DNA of 64,000 nt, taken from assembly GCA_017539025.1 (NCBI GenBank), contig JAFYHT010000020.1, positions 23,684 through 87,683 on the forward strand, read 5' to 3'. Within the stretch, counting starts at the first letter, position 1; each line of letters begins with the position of its first letter. Below, one piece after another: positions 51,259 to 59,648 of the stretch. Source of the DNA: Erysipelotrichaceae bacterium. Lineage in GTDB: Bacteria; Bacillota_I; Bacilli_A; Erysipelotrichales; Erysipelotrichaceae. Below the pieces are notes generated by a model that had not been told where the DNA came from, searched no databases, and saw only the letters and a program-made list of their open reading frames with translations. The position numbers and the translations under genes were made by a program.

Positions 51259-51927
51259 ATGGACAAATTATTAAGTGAACTTACCGAAACCAGCAATTCA
51301 TCGCTGTTTCTCTACGTTATAGTCAGCTTTATGGTATTGCTGTTCCTATTCAGGGCAGCTTTAAGTTACAGACACTACAAGGGATCGATCTTCACAAAAA
51401 TCTATGACAACTATCTGATCGATTACTACTACAAACTCAATGTTCTGCAAGATGCATCAAAATCCGCATTGCTGAAGAAGCTGATCGGATATCACCGCAT
51501 CGTCTACGCCAATATCACCAACAAGGAAGGAAGACTTGCCAGTCAGATCCTGACGATCATCCATTCCAAAGGTGTCCTGGCAATCGCCTATCTCAATGCC
51601 ATCGGATCTTTCCATGGAAGTGACAGTGGAAGCTGGTATATCAAGAGGATGGAAGACGGACAGGAAAAGAAATTCAAGATCGAAAATCCAGCCATCTACT
51701 TAAGAGAATACAACACTCATCTTTCCCAGATCCTGGAAGGCAAGAGGACGCAAAGCGTCATCGCCTTAAGAGAAGAAGCTGATATCTCCAATATCAAATC
51801 CAATTTCAGAGTTGTCAAATACTCTGATCTGGAAGATATCATCAAGAAAGCCGACTGCGGCTATGGCCTCAACGAAACTGAAATCGATGATATCTTCGTC
51901 AAACTGGGCGGAAAGATCTCCCGTTAA
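51259..51927 (+). CDS. Membrane-anchored protein with degenerate NERD-like domain
   Basis: 222 residues. One N-terminal membrane segment (LFLYVIVSFMVLLFLFRAAL), then a cytoplasmic domain with a NERD-like course: HSKGVLAIAYLNAIGSFHGSDSGSWYIKR followed by NPAIYLREYNTHLSQIL. NERD nucleases have an E-x-K pair in the strand that here reads AIAYLN, so catalytic residues appear lost. Residues after 180 are unassigned. A GAGG ribosome site precedes the ATG and a strong terminator follows. The role is unknown. Confidence 0.65.
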   Translation: MDKLLSELTETSNSSLFLYVIVSFMVLLFLFRAALSYRHYKGSIFTKIYDNYLIDYYYKLNVLQDASKSALLKKLIGYHRIVYANITNKEGRLASQILTIIHSKGVLAIAYLNAIGSFHGSDSGSWYIKRMEDGQEKKFKIENPAIYLREYNTHLSQILEGKRTQSVIALREEADISNIKSNFRVVKYSDLEDIIKKADCGYGLNETEIDDIFVKLGGKISR

Positions 51928-51935
51928 ACCAATCA

Positions 51936-51980
51936 AAAAGTCATATGACTGATTTGCGATTCAACATATGACTTTTCTTT
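51936..51980. terminator. Bidirectional terminator
   Basis: AAAAGTCATATG (51936-51947) pairs perfectly with CATATGACTTTT (51965-51976), followed by CTTTTA. It lies between the converging NERD-like and kduD-like genes. Confidence 0.8.
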
Positions 51981-51993
51981 TACTTAATTTTCA

Positions 51994-52800
51994 TCAAGGC
52001 TGCTTTCCGATATAAGCCAGGATTCCGCCATCGACATACAAGACTTGTCCATTGACGAAGTTTGACGCATCGGAAGCCAGGAAGACTGCCGGACCCATCA
52101 GGTCTTCCACCGTGCCCCAGCGGGCAGCCGGTGTCTTGGAGATGATGAACTGATCGAATGGATGTCTTGAGCCATCGGGTTGCGGTTGTCTTAATGGTGC
52201 AGTCTGTTGCGTCGCGATATAGCCCGGTCCGATTGCATTACACTGGATATTGGCCTCACCATATTCCGAACAAATGTTTCTTGTAAGCATCTTCAGACCG
52301 CCTTTGGCAGCCGCATAAGCGGAAACTGTTTCTCTACCAAGTTCAGACATCATCGAACAGATGTTGATGATCTTGCCATGGCCTTTTGCGATCATTGCCG
52401 GCAAGACTGCCTTGGAACAGATGAAAGCGGCATTTAAGTCGGTATCGATGATCTTACGGAAATCTTCCACATCCATTTCGATCATCGGAACACGTTTGAT
52501 GATCGCTGCATTATTGACCAGGATATCGATGGTACCCAGATCTCCTTCAACCTTCTTTACAAGTTCCTGAACCGCTTTTTCATCTGTGACATCACAGACA
52601 TACGCCTTGGCATCAACGCCATTCTCTTTGTATCTTTCTACTGCCTTCTGATTCTTTTCTTCCGAACGGGCATTGAAAGCGATCTTCGCGCCAGCCTTGG
52701 CAAAAGCACAGGCGATCGCAAAACCGATGCCATCACTTGCGCCAGTCACCAGTGCTACTTTTCCATCCAGACGGAAATCATTCATATTGAAATCTGGCAT
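51994..52800 (-). CDS. Short-chain dehydrogenase, KduD / gluconate 5-dehydrogenase type
   Basis: 268 residues. Rossmann motif VTGASDGIGFA, NNAAI, catalytic Ser (ICSMMSE) with YAAAK, and the C-terminal PLRQPQPDGSRHPFDQFIISKTPAARWG and VDGGILAYIGKQP shared by proteins annotated as gluconate 5-dehydrogenase. In pectin degraders related enzymes (KduD) reduce 2,5-diketo-3-deoxygluconate to 2-keto-3-deoxygluconate. The location directly after kdgK and eda supports the KduD role, but gluconate oxidation is possible. Ribosome site AGAGG; 3 bases after kdgK. Confidence 0.85.
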   Translation of the reverse strand: MPDFNMNDFRLDGKVALVTGASDGIGFAIACAFAKAGAKIAFNARSEEKNQKAVERYKENGVDAKAYVCDVTDEKAVQELVKKVEGDLGTIDILVNNAAIIKRVPMIEMDVEDFRKIIDTDLNAAFICSKAVLPAMIAKGHGKIINICSMMSELGRETVSAYAAAKGGLKMLTRNICSEYGEANIQCNAIGPGYIATQQTAPLRQPQPDGSRHPFDQFIISKTPAARWGTVEDLMGPAVFLASDASNFVNGQVLYVDGGILAYIGKQP

Positions 52801-52803
52801 AAA

Positions 52804-53823
52804 CTACCTCTGCACCCTTCCTGAAGCATCGCCACCGGCCAGTGTCTTGACTTCAGCTTCTGAAACATGGTTGAAATCGGTCGGGATCGTGTGTTTCAAA
52901 GCACTTGCCGCTACCGCAAATTCCAAAGCCTCTCCCTGAGTTTTCATCGTGAGTAAACCATGAATGACACCACCGGAGAAGGAATCGCCGCCACCGACTC
53001 TGTCGATGATCGGGAAGATGTCGTAGTGCTTGGACTCATAGAATTCTTCGCCGTTATAGATCAAAGCCTTCCAACCATTATGAGTTGCACTGTAGGATTC
53101 TCTTAGAGTTGAGATGACATATTTGAAATCAAACTCTTCCGCCATCTGCTTAAAGATCTCTTTGTAGCCTTCCGCATCCGTCTTGCCGGCAGTGACATCG
53201 GATTTTGGTTTGAAACCAAGGCAGAGTTCCGCATCTTCTTCATTGCCGATGCAGACATCGACATACTTCATCAGAGGTTTCATGATGGAGATCGCCTTTT
53301 CAGAAGTCCATAATTTCTTGCGGAAGTTTAAGTCACAGGATACTGTAGCTCCTGCCTTCTTGGCAGCGATCAGAGCCAGTTCCAGATTCTTTGCGGAAGC
53401 ATCCGAAATTGCCGGTGTGATCCCTGACCAGTGGAACCAGTCAGCACCTTCAAAGATCTTATCGAAATCAAAATCTTCAGGAGTAGCTTCAGCGATCGAA
53501 GAATGAGCACGGTCATAGATGACCTTGGAAGGTCTCATGGAAGCGCCTGTCTCCAGATAATAGATACCAAGTCTTTCTCCGCCTCTTGCGACATAATCGG
53601 TGTGAACACCGAATCTTCTTAATTCATTGATGGCACACTGGCCGATCTCATGAGCCGGGACCTTGGATACGAAATACGCATCATGGCCATAGTTGGCTAA
53701 AGATACAGCTACATTGGCCTCACCGCCGCCATAGCAGACATCAAAGCTGTCGCACTGTACAAAACGTGTGTTTCCTGGGCTTGAGAGTCTCAACATGATC
53801 TCTCCCATCGTTACGATTTTCAT
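52804..53823 (-). CDS. kdgK: 2-keto-3-deoxygluconate kinase (PfkB family)
   Basis: 339 residues. FDVCYGGGEANVAVSLANYGHDAYFVSKVP is the N-terminal PfkB signature with sugar-binding residues; DRVGGGDSFSGGVIHGLL carries the catalytic Asp. It phosphorylates KDG, the common product of UxuA (35316) and UxaA (54836). It sits 10 bases after the KDPG aldolase gene in the uxaB-uxaA-eda-kdgK-kduD operon. Ribosome site GGGGG. Confidence 0.93.
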   Translation of the reverse strand: MKIVTMGEIMLRLSSPGNTRFVQCDSFDVCYGGGEANVAVSLANYGHDAYFVSKVPAHEIGQCAINELRRFGVHTDYVARGGERLGIYYLETGASMRPSKVIYDRAHSSIAEATPEDFDFDKIFEGADWFHWSGITPAISDASAKNLELALIAAKKAGATVSCDLNFRKKLWTSEKAISIMKPLMKYVDVCIGNEEDAELCLGFKPKSDVTAGKTDAEGYKEIFKQMAEEFDFKYVISTLRESYSATHNGWKALIYNGEEFYESKHYDIFPIIDRVGGGDSFSGGVIHGLLTMKTQGEALEFAVAASALKHTIPTDFNHVSEAEVKTLAGGDASGRVQR

Positions 53824-53833
53824 AGTATCCCCC

Positions 53834-54793
53834 TTATTTCACCAGATGGATCGCAAATCCACCGATCTCGTCTTTCAAATAGATCAGTTTCAGATTACCC
53901 TTCTCATCATAAGAAGCGGAATCCTCATCAAACTTGTAACCTTTTGATTCAAAGTATCTCTTCGCCCTGTCAACGTTGTTGACGCCGATACCGATGTGAC
54001 CATGAGTTCCTTTTTTCTTATCTTCATTCATGATCTCCGCAAAATCAGAACCAAACCATCCTTTGGATGTCTCTCTGACTTCGCCGCCGAAGAATGAAGC
54101 GAATGCTTTCGCTAACTCTAATCCGTTACCATTTTCTTCATTGAGACCGATATGTTTGATCTTCATTCCCAACATCGTCATTACGGCATTTCTCGTCAGA
54201 TCCTCGATCTTCTTGAAATCACCGGCTGCGATCGCCTTCTTGTCGATCATCCACGTGCCACCGCAAGCCAGTATTACCGGATCATTGAGATAATCATTGA
54301 CATTGGCTTCCTTGACGCCACCTGTCGGCATGAATTTCAGCTTGTTGTAAGGAGCGGATAAGGCCTTGATCATCTTTAAACCACCCAGTTGCTCTGCCGG
54401 GAAGAACTTGACGACTTCCAGTCCATAGGAACAGGCGATCTCCAGGTCAGCCGGATTAGCAGTACCCGGTAAAATCGGTACGCCCTTTTCCTGACAATAA
54501 GCGATCGTATCCGGATTGGTACCCGGAGATACGATGAATTCCGCACCGGCATCCAGAGCCGAATCGACCTGTGCTCTGTTGAGTACCGTTCCGGCACCCA
54601 CCAACATCTCAGGACATGCCTTCTTCATTTCGATCATCGCATCATGAGCTGCTTCCGTTCTGAAAGTCACTTCCGCAACCGGCAGGCCACCGGCGCACAA
54701 AGCCTTTGCCAGAGGGACTGCGTCTTCTACCCGATCCAGAGCGATTACCGGCACGATACCGATATCATGGATCTTCTTACAGATTTCGTTCAT
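53834..54793 (-). CDS. eda: KDPG/KHG aldolase fused to a VOC (glyoxalase-fold) domain
   Basis: About 319 residues. Residues 1-205 are a complete Eda: PVIALDRVEDAVPLAKAL, AEVTFRTEAA (catalytic Glu), GAGTVLN, VVKFFPAEQLGG (Schiff-base Lys) and FMPTGGV. Residues about 215-319 (GMKIKHIGLNEEN, then GTHGHIGIGVNNVDRAKRYFESKGYKF and ending GFAIHLVK) look like a VOC-family domain. The aldolase splits 2-keto-3-deoxy-6-phosphogluconate into pyruvate and glyceraldehyde 3-phosphate. The added domain might bind a metal or sense a metabolite; unknown. Start ATG with GGAGG 5 bases upstream; an ATG four codons earlier is part of that site. Confidence 0.92.
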   Translation of the reverse strand: MNEICKKIHDIGIVPVIALDRVEDAVPLAKALCAGGLPVAEVTFRTEAAHDAMIEMKKACPEMLVGAGTVLNRAQVDSALDAGAEFIVSPGTNPDTIAYCQEKGVPILPGTANPADLEIACSYGLEVVKFFPAEQLGGLKMIKALSAPYNKLKFMPTGGVKEANVNDYLNDPVILACGGTWMIDKKAIAAGDFKKIEDLTRNAVMTMLGMKIKHIGLNEENGNGLELAKAFASFFGGEVRETSKGWFGSDFAEIMNEDKKKGTHGHIGIGVNNVDRAKRYFESKGYKFDEDSASYDEKGNLKLIYLKDEIGGFAIHLVK

Positions 54794-54835
54794 ATTCTCC
54801 TCCATTTCAAATCATGAGATCATTGTCTATAGATA

Positions 54836-56314
54836 TTATAACGTCACACCCTGCTTAAATATCGCAAGATCGTGATAACCTTCTTCTTCTGCCTTGACCT
54901 TTTTCCCGGAAGCGAAATCGATGACCAGATCATAGAGCTTTCCTCCGATCTCATCGAGTGTCATCTCTTCCTCATCTACCAGTTCTCCGGCATTGAAATC
55001 GATCCAGTTCTTCTTCTTTTCATATAAAGCAGAATTGGAAGAGATCTTGACAGTCGGAACAGGTGAAGCAAATGGTGTTCCTCTTCCTGTGGTAAACAAG
55101 ACGATCTGCGCGCCGGCAGCCGCCAGAGCTGTGGAAGCTACTAGATCATTGCCCGGAGCACTTAAGAGGTTAAGACCCTTTTCTTTGACGACATCTCCAT
55201 AATCCAGTACATCCTTTACCAGATAGGAACCGGACTTCTGTACACAGCCATTCGACTTGTCTTCCAGAGTCGAGATCCCGCCTTTCTTATTGCCTGGCGA
55301 AGGATTCTCGTAGATCGTCTGATGATTGTTTCTGAAGTAATCCTTGAAGTCATTGATCAGCTTAACGGTTTTCTCAAAGACTTCTTCATTGACACAGCGA
55401 TTCATCAGTAACTGTTCTGCACCAAACATCTCCGGTACTTCCGTCAATATGGTCGTACCGCCTTTAGAAATCAGGATATCAGAGAACTTGCCGACAGTCG
55501 GATTGGCACTGATGCCACTCAATCCATCAGATCCGCCGCATTTCAAACCGACGATCAGTTTTTCTGTCGATATTTTTTCTCTCTTGTATGATTTAACGTA
55601 TTCACTTAACTGCTTGATCAGAGATAAACCGTATTCGATCTCATCTTCGTGTTCCTGGCAAACCATGAAATAAACACGTTTCTCATCATATTCCCCAAGG
55701 TATTTCTTTAACTCATCGATATTGGAATTTTCACACCCAAGACCTACGACCAGTACTCCGCCGGCATTTGGATGTCTGATCAGATCTGCCAGGATCTGTC
55801 TGGTATTTTCCTGATCATCTCCCATCTGCGAACAGCCATAAGGATGATTGAAAGAAACCACATCTTCCAAAGTTCCGGAAACGAACTGTTTAGCCTTTTC
55901 TTCCATCTTTTTGACGATCGAATTGACGCATCCTACTGTCGGAATGATCCAGATCTCGTTTCGCACACCGACTTTTCCATCACTTCTCAGATAGCCATCA
56001 AAATAAGCGATTTCACCGTAGACATCTTCCTGATGTACAGGTTCATAAGTATATTCATTATTGTCACCTAAGGAAGTTTTGATATTGTTGGTATGGACGT
56101 GGTCGCCTCTGTTGATATCTTTAGATGCATATCCGATCAGATTGCCATACTTGATGATGGCCTGGCCTTGTTTGATATCCCTTAAAGCGATCTTATGGCC
56201 AAGATCGATATCCTCATTCAGTATCGTCCCATCGCTCAATTCAAAACCTTTCTTCAAAGGAACTAAGGCAACAGCGACATTATCCTTTTCATTGATCCTG
56301 ATATACTGTTTCAT
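54836..56314 (-). CDS. uxaA: Altronate dehydratase
   Basis: 492 residues. N-terminal SAF-type domain (VALVPLKKGFELSDG...GHKIALRDI, then RGDHVHTNN), and the large domain with CVNSIVKKME, FNHPYGCSQMGDD, GLGCENSNIDELKKY and LKCGGSDGLSGISANP; these cysteines fit the Fe-dependent UxaA family. It dehydrates D-altronate to 2-keto-3-deoxygluconate. Start overlaps the uxaB stop by 4 bases. Confidence 0.95.
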   Translation of the reverse strand: MKQYIRINEKDNVAVALVPLKKGFELSDGTILNEDIDLGHKIALRDIKQGQAIIKYGNLIGYASKDINRGDHVHTNNIKTSLGDNNEYTYEPVHQEDVYGEIAYFDGYLRSDGKVGVRNEIWIIPTVGCVNSIVKKMEEKAKQFVSGTLEDVVSFNHPYGCSQMGDDQENTRQILADLIRHPNAGGVLVVGLGCENSNIDELKKYLGEYDEKRVYFMVCQEHEDEIEYGLSLIKQLSEYVKSYKREKISTEKLIVGLKCGGSDGLSGISANPTVGKFSDILISKGGTTILTEVPEMFGAEQLLMNRCVNEEVFEKTVKLINDFKDYFRNNHQTIYENPSPGNKKGGISTLEDKSNGCVQKSGSYLVKDVLDYGDVVKEKGLNLLSAPGNDLVASTALAAAGAQIVLFTTGRGTPFASPVPTVKISSNSALYEKKKNWIDFNAGELVDEEEMTLDEIGGKLYDLVIDFASGKKVKAEEEGYHDLAIFKQGVTL

Positions 56315-57786
56315 CCAAGCATCTCCATTGCTTTTGCCATACCGAATGATCTGATATTTTCAAGATCCTTACTGACAAGATCGACAAGCCCTTCGACTTT
56401 CGTCAGATCCTGACCATGGAATTTGACATTGCTTAAGTACTTCTCGACAAGTTCCCTTGCAGGAAGACCAGAATTCTCCTTAAAGAATTCCAATACATTC
56501 GGATCATCCTTGATCTCATATGCCTCACCATTTCGATGACCTATCAAGGCACTGTTTACGATCTCATCTCCCTGATAGAACGCCAGTAAAGCAGCGATCG
56601 AGAAGGAAAGCTTTTCCGGAAGCTTATCATATTTTTCAACATATCCAAGAAGCGAAGGAAGACATCTCGCTCTCCACTTGGATACGGAATTCAGTGATAT
56701 AGACAACAGTGCATGTTTGATGAATGGATTGTTGAAACGATCGACAACGGAATCCGCAAACGACTCCAGTTCTTCTTTCGGAAGAGTCAAAGTCGGAATG
56801 ATCTCCTTATGGATGGTGTCATTCATGAAATTCCTGACCAGTTCATCATCCATCGATTCCTTGACGGTATCGTGTCCCACAAGATAACTTGCCAGAACAA
56901 ATGAAGTATGGGCACCATTCAGGATCCTGACTTTTCTCTGCTTATAAGGCTTTTGGTTATCAGTAAAGATGATATCCATCTTTTTCTTGCCTACTAATGC
57001 CTTATCCAAAGGAAGTTCTTCAGAAATATTTACCGGTGATTCAATGACCCACAAGGCAAACGGTTCAGCCGTATCGAGCAGATCATCGTTGTATCCCAGT
57101 TTCTCGCAGATCGCATCTTTCTCATCTCTCGGGAAACCCGGAACGATCCTGTCGACCAGCGTCGAAGTAAAGACACAAGCCTCATTGACCCAGGTCCTGA
57201 ATCCATCTTCCAGTTTCCAGAGATCGATATAGTCATTGACATATTTCTTTAAAACGATACCATTGTCATCGATAAGCTCTACAGGCAACATGATCAGTCC
57301 TTTGTTTGAATCCCCATGGAAGTATGAATATCTTTCATATAGAAACTGCGTCAGCTTGGCCGGGAATGTCACATTGAATTTATCCTCAAAGCTGTCCTTT
57401 TCATCAAAAACGATACCGGCTTCCGTCGTATTGGAAACAACGAAACGAAGTTCCTCTTCCTTTGCCAGAGCGATGTATTCCTCATAATCATGGAATACGG
57501 TGCAGGCTTTAGAGATCGAAGTGATCACTCTGGACTCGACATACTCTTCCCCTTCGATATTTCCTCTTAACTGTAATGTGTATTGACAATCCTGCTTATG
57601 GAAACGATCGACATTGCTGTTGGGAAGAGATTCCACGACAGCGATCGAACCATTGAAAAGGCCTTTTTCATTTGCCAGATCGAAAAAGTAATCGACGAAA
57701 GCTCTTAAGAAATTACCGCCGCCATACTGCATGACTCTGATCGGTCTTTGAACTGCTTTTGTCATTTCAAGATTGATATTATCCAT
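56311..57786 (-). CDS. uxaB: Tagaturonate reductase (altronate oxidoreductase)
   Basis: 491 residues, polyol-specific long-chain dehydrogenase family. RVMQYGGGNFLRAFVDYFFDLANEKG is the N-terminal NAD-binding signature, and VRILNGAHTSFVLASYLVG contains the catalytic Lys-equivalent and His region typical of UxaB. It reduces D-tagaturonate to D-altronate, the substrate of UxaA next door. First gene of the uxaB-uxaA-eda-kdgK-kduD operon. Ribosome site AGAGGG; a TATGAT -10 lies about 28 bases upstream. Confidence 0.95.
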   Translation of the reverse strand: MDNINLEMTKAVQRPIRVMQYGGGNFLRAFVDYFFDLANEKGLFNGSIAVVESLPNSNVDRFHKQDCQYTLQLRGNIEGEEYVESRVITSISKACTVFHDYEEYIALAKEEELRFVVSNTTEAGIVFDEKDSFEDKFNVTFPAKLTQFLYERYSYFHGDSNKGLIMLPVELIDDNGIVLKKYVNDYIDLWKLEDGFRTWVNEACVFTSTLVDRIVPGFPRDEKDAICEKLGYNDDLLDTAEPFALWVIESPVNISEELPLDKALVGKKKMDIIFTDNQKPYKQRKVRILNGAHTSFVLASYLVGHDTVKESMDDELVRNFMNDTIHKEIIPTLTLPKEELESFADSVVDRFNNPFIKHALLSISLNSVSKWRARCLPSLLGYVEKYDKLPEKLSFSIAALLAFYQGDEIVNSALIGHRNGEAYEIKDDPNVLEFFKENSGLPARELVEKYLSNVKFHGQDLTKVEGLVDLVSKDLENIRSFGMAKAMEMLG

Positions 57787-57870
57787 AGGTATACCCTCTT
57801 TTCTCCTTTATCATACAATGTTAGTCGCTATTTTTCATTGCCTGTGTGGATTATTTTGACATCTTGTATT

Positions 57871-57893
57871 CAAAAAGGGATCCAAAGATCCCT
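57871..57893 (-). terminator. Terminator of the ABC transporter-yesL operon
   Basis: GGGATC-TTTG-GATCCC on the minus strand followed by TTTTTG. It lies about 20 bases after the YesL-family stop codon and upstream of the uxaB promoter. Confidence 0.8.
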
Positions 57894-57914
57894 GAACATT
57901 CAAATTGATACAAC

Positions 57915-58526
57915 TTAACGGATTTTGAACTTGTATTTCTTTAACATCTGCGGAATGATCTGCCATGAAAGATAAGAGATGATACCCGGCACGAATGGGA
58001 TCAGCCCTCGAAACAGGAAGATCGATGCCAGGATCACAGTTGAAGTAATGACCAGGATCATCAGCGATTCCTTGACACAGGTAAACGAAAGGTCCAAAGC
58101 TGTTTTGATGACGCCGAATACTTTCTCATTCATTCCTTGTGAAATCACAACAAACACCATCAGGACTTCAAACGCCAGGAAACAGATCAGCACGAATATC
58201 CCGGCTGAAGCCAGTGTATCCAAAGTCGATTCCCCAACCCGGTAATAGACAAAATCCCATACCAGTACCGCGATCGCCAGAAGATGCAATGCCCAGACTT
58301 TTGTCGATAATCCGAATTTCTCTTTAAACACAGAAAGAAACAGCTTCAAAGGCTTACCGTTGTCATCATATAGATGAGACTTCATCGCACTGTTGAGTGC
58401 AGTGAAAGAAGCTCCTGCCGTAATGATCGGAATTGAAAAGAGTACACAGAAAAAACCAAGCAGGACGATATTGGTCAATCGTCCTGCAAGCTTTTCCATT
58501 AAATTGTCAGATCCGTTGTTGAACAT
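57915..58526 (-). CDS. YesL/DUF624-family membrane protein
   Basis: 203 residues with five hydrophobic segments. LTNIVLLGFFCVLFSIPIITAGASFTALNSAM near the start is the family signature. DUF624 proteins are found with sugar importers, especially for pectin-derived oligosaccharides; their biochemical role is not known. It follows the ATPase gene by 2 bases as the last gene of the transporter operon. The ribosome site is weak. Confidence 0.88.
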   Translation of the reverse strand: MFNNGSDNLMEKLAGRLTNIVLLGFFCVLFSIPIITAGASFTALNSAMKSHLYDDNGKPLKLFLSVFKEKFGLSTKVWALHLLAIAVLVWDFVYYRVGESTLDTLASAGIFVLICFLAFEVLMVFVVISQGMNEKVFGVIKTALDLSFTCVKESLMILVITSTVILASIFLFRGLIPFVPGIISYLSWQIIPQMLKKYKFKIR

Positions 58527-58528
58527 GA

Positions 58529-59644
58529 CTATTTGATGATCTCAAGGGAACCGAGAGAAAGCTTCTCTCCTGTTGCCTTATCAAACAGCACATATCTGTT
58601 TCCCGAGAAGTTGAATTTCACAGTAGAATCCATCGCAAAGTCAACGCTGCCAAAGGCAACGGCTGACAAAGTGATATCATCAACAGCCAGAGACAATGTG
58701 GTTTCCATACCGGAAGGAAGTGATGAAATGACTCTTGCTTCAAGACCTTCATCGGAGATATTGACGAATTCCGGTCTGATACCTAAGACATATTCGCCTT
58801 CTTCTGGCACATCGATCTCATCGTTTGGAGTGAACTTACATTCAAAACTCTGCGTCGTCAGATCGATCTTCTTGCCCTCTTTCTTGCCATGACATTCCAC
58901 GAAGTTCATGGATGGGTTACCCATGAAGTCGGCACAGAAGACATTTGCCGGCTCACCATAGAGTTCCAGCGGCGGGCAATACTGCTGTAAAAGACCCAGC
59001 TTGATCAAAGCGACCTTGGTAGACAGAGTCATAGCCTCTGACTGGTCATGCGTGACATAGACAAAAGTTGAACCCGTATTTAAATGCAATCTCTTGAGCT
59101 CAGCTCTCATGTCGTTTCTTAATTTCGCATCCAGGTTGGATAACGGCTCATCCATCAGTAAGACCTTTGGCTCCGGTGCCAGAGTTCTTGCGATTGCAAC
59201 TCTCTGCTGCTGACCGCCGGAAAGCTCTGCCGGATATCTGTCTTTGTATTCTTCGATGCGCATCGTTTTACAGATCTCATCGACTCTTGCCTCGATCTTC
59301 TCCTTTGGCCACTTCATGTTTTCCAGACCGAACGAAATATTCTTCCTGACTGTCATATGAGGCCACAAGGCGTAGTTCTGGAACAGGAAGCCGATATTTC
59401 TCTTATCCGGAGAAAGATTGATGCCCTTTTCATCGGAAAAGACACAGACATCATCAAAATATATCTCACCTTCTGTCGGTGTTTCCAGTCCGGCGATCAT
59501 CCTCAAAGTCGTCGTCTTGCCACATCCTGACGGACCAAGCAGGGAAACGAATTCCCCATCCTTGATCACCATGTTGAGGTTATCGACAGCCTTGGATCCT
59601 TTCGCAAACTGTTTTGTAATATTTACTAATCTGATTGTCGGCAT
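58529..59644 (-). CDS. ABC transporter ATPase (FbpC/PotA/UgpC class)
   Basis: 371 residues. Walker A GPSGCGKTT, signature LSGGQQQRVAIARTL, Walker B VLLMDEPLSNLDAKLR, H-loop VTHDQSEAMT, and a C-terminal TOBE region (about 240-371). Powers the permease encoded 4 bases upstream. The TOBE domain suggests a sugar or iron-type importer with possible regulatory input. Ribosome site AGGAGG. Confidence 0.93.
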   Translation of the reverse strand: MPTIRLVNITKQFAKGSKAVDNLNMVIKDGEFVSLLGPSGCGKTTTLRMIAGLETPTEGEIYFDDVCVFSDEKGINLSPDKRNIGFLFQNYALWPHMTVRKNISFGLENMKWPKEKIEARVDEICKTMRIEEYKDRYPAELSGGQQQRVAIARTLAPEPKVLLMDEPLSNLDAKLRNDMRAELKRLHLNTGSTFVYVTHDQSEAMTLSTKVALIKLGLLQQYCPPLELYGEPANVFCADFMGNPSMNFVECHGKKEGKKIDLTTQSFECKFTPNDEIDVPEEGEYVLGIRPEFVNISDEGLEARVISSLPSGMETTLSLAVDDITLSAVAFGSVDFAMDSTVKFNFSGNRYVLFDKATGEKLSLGSLEIIK

Positions 59645-59648
59645 ATTT

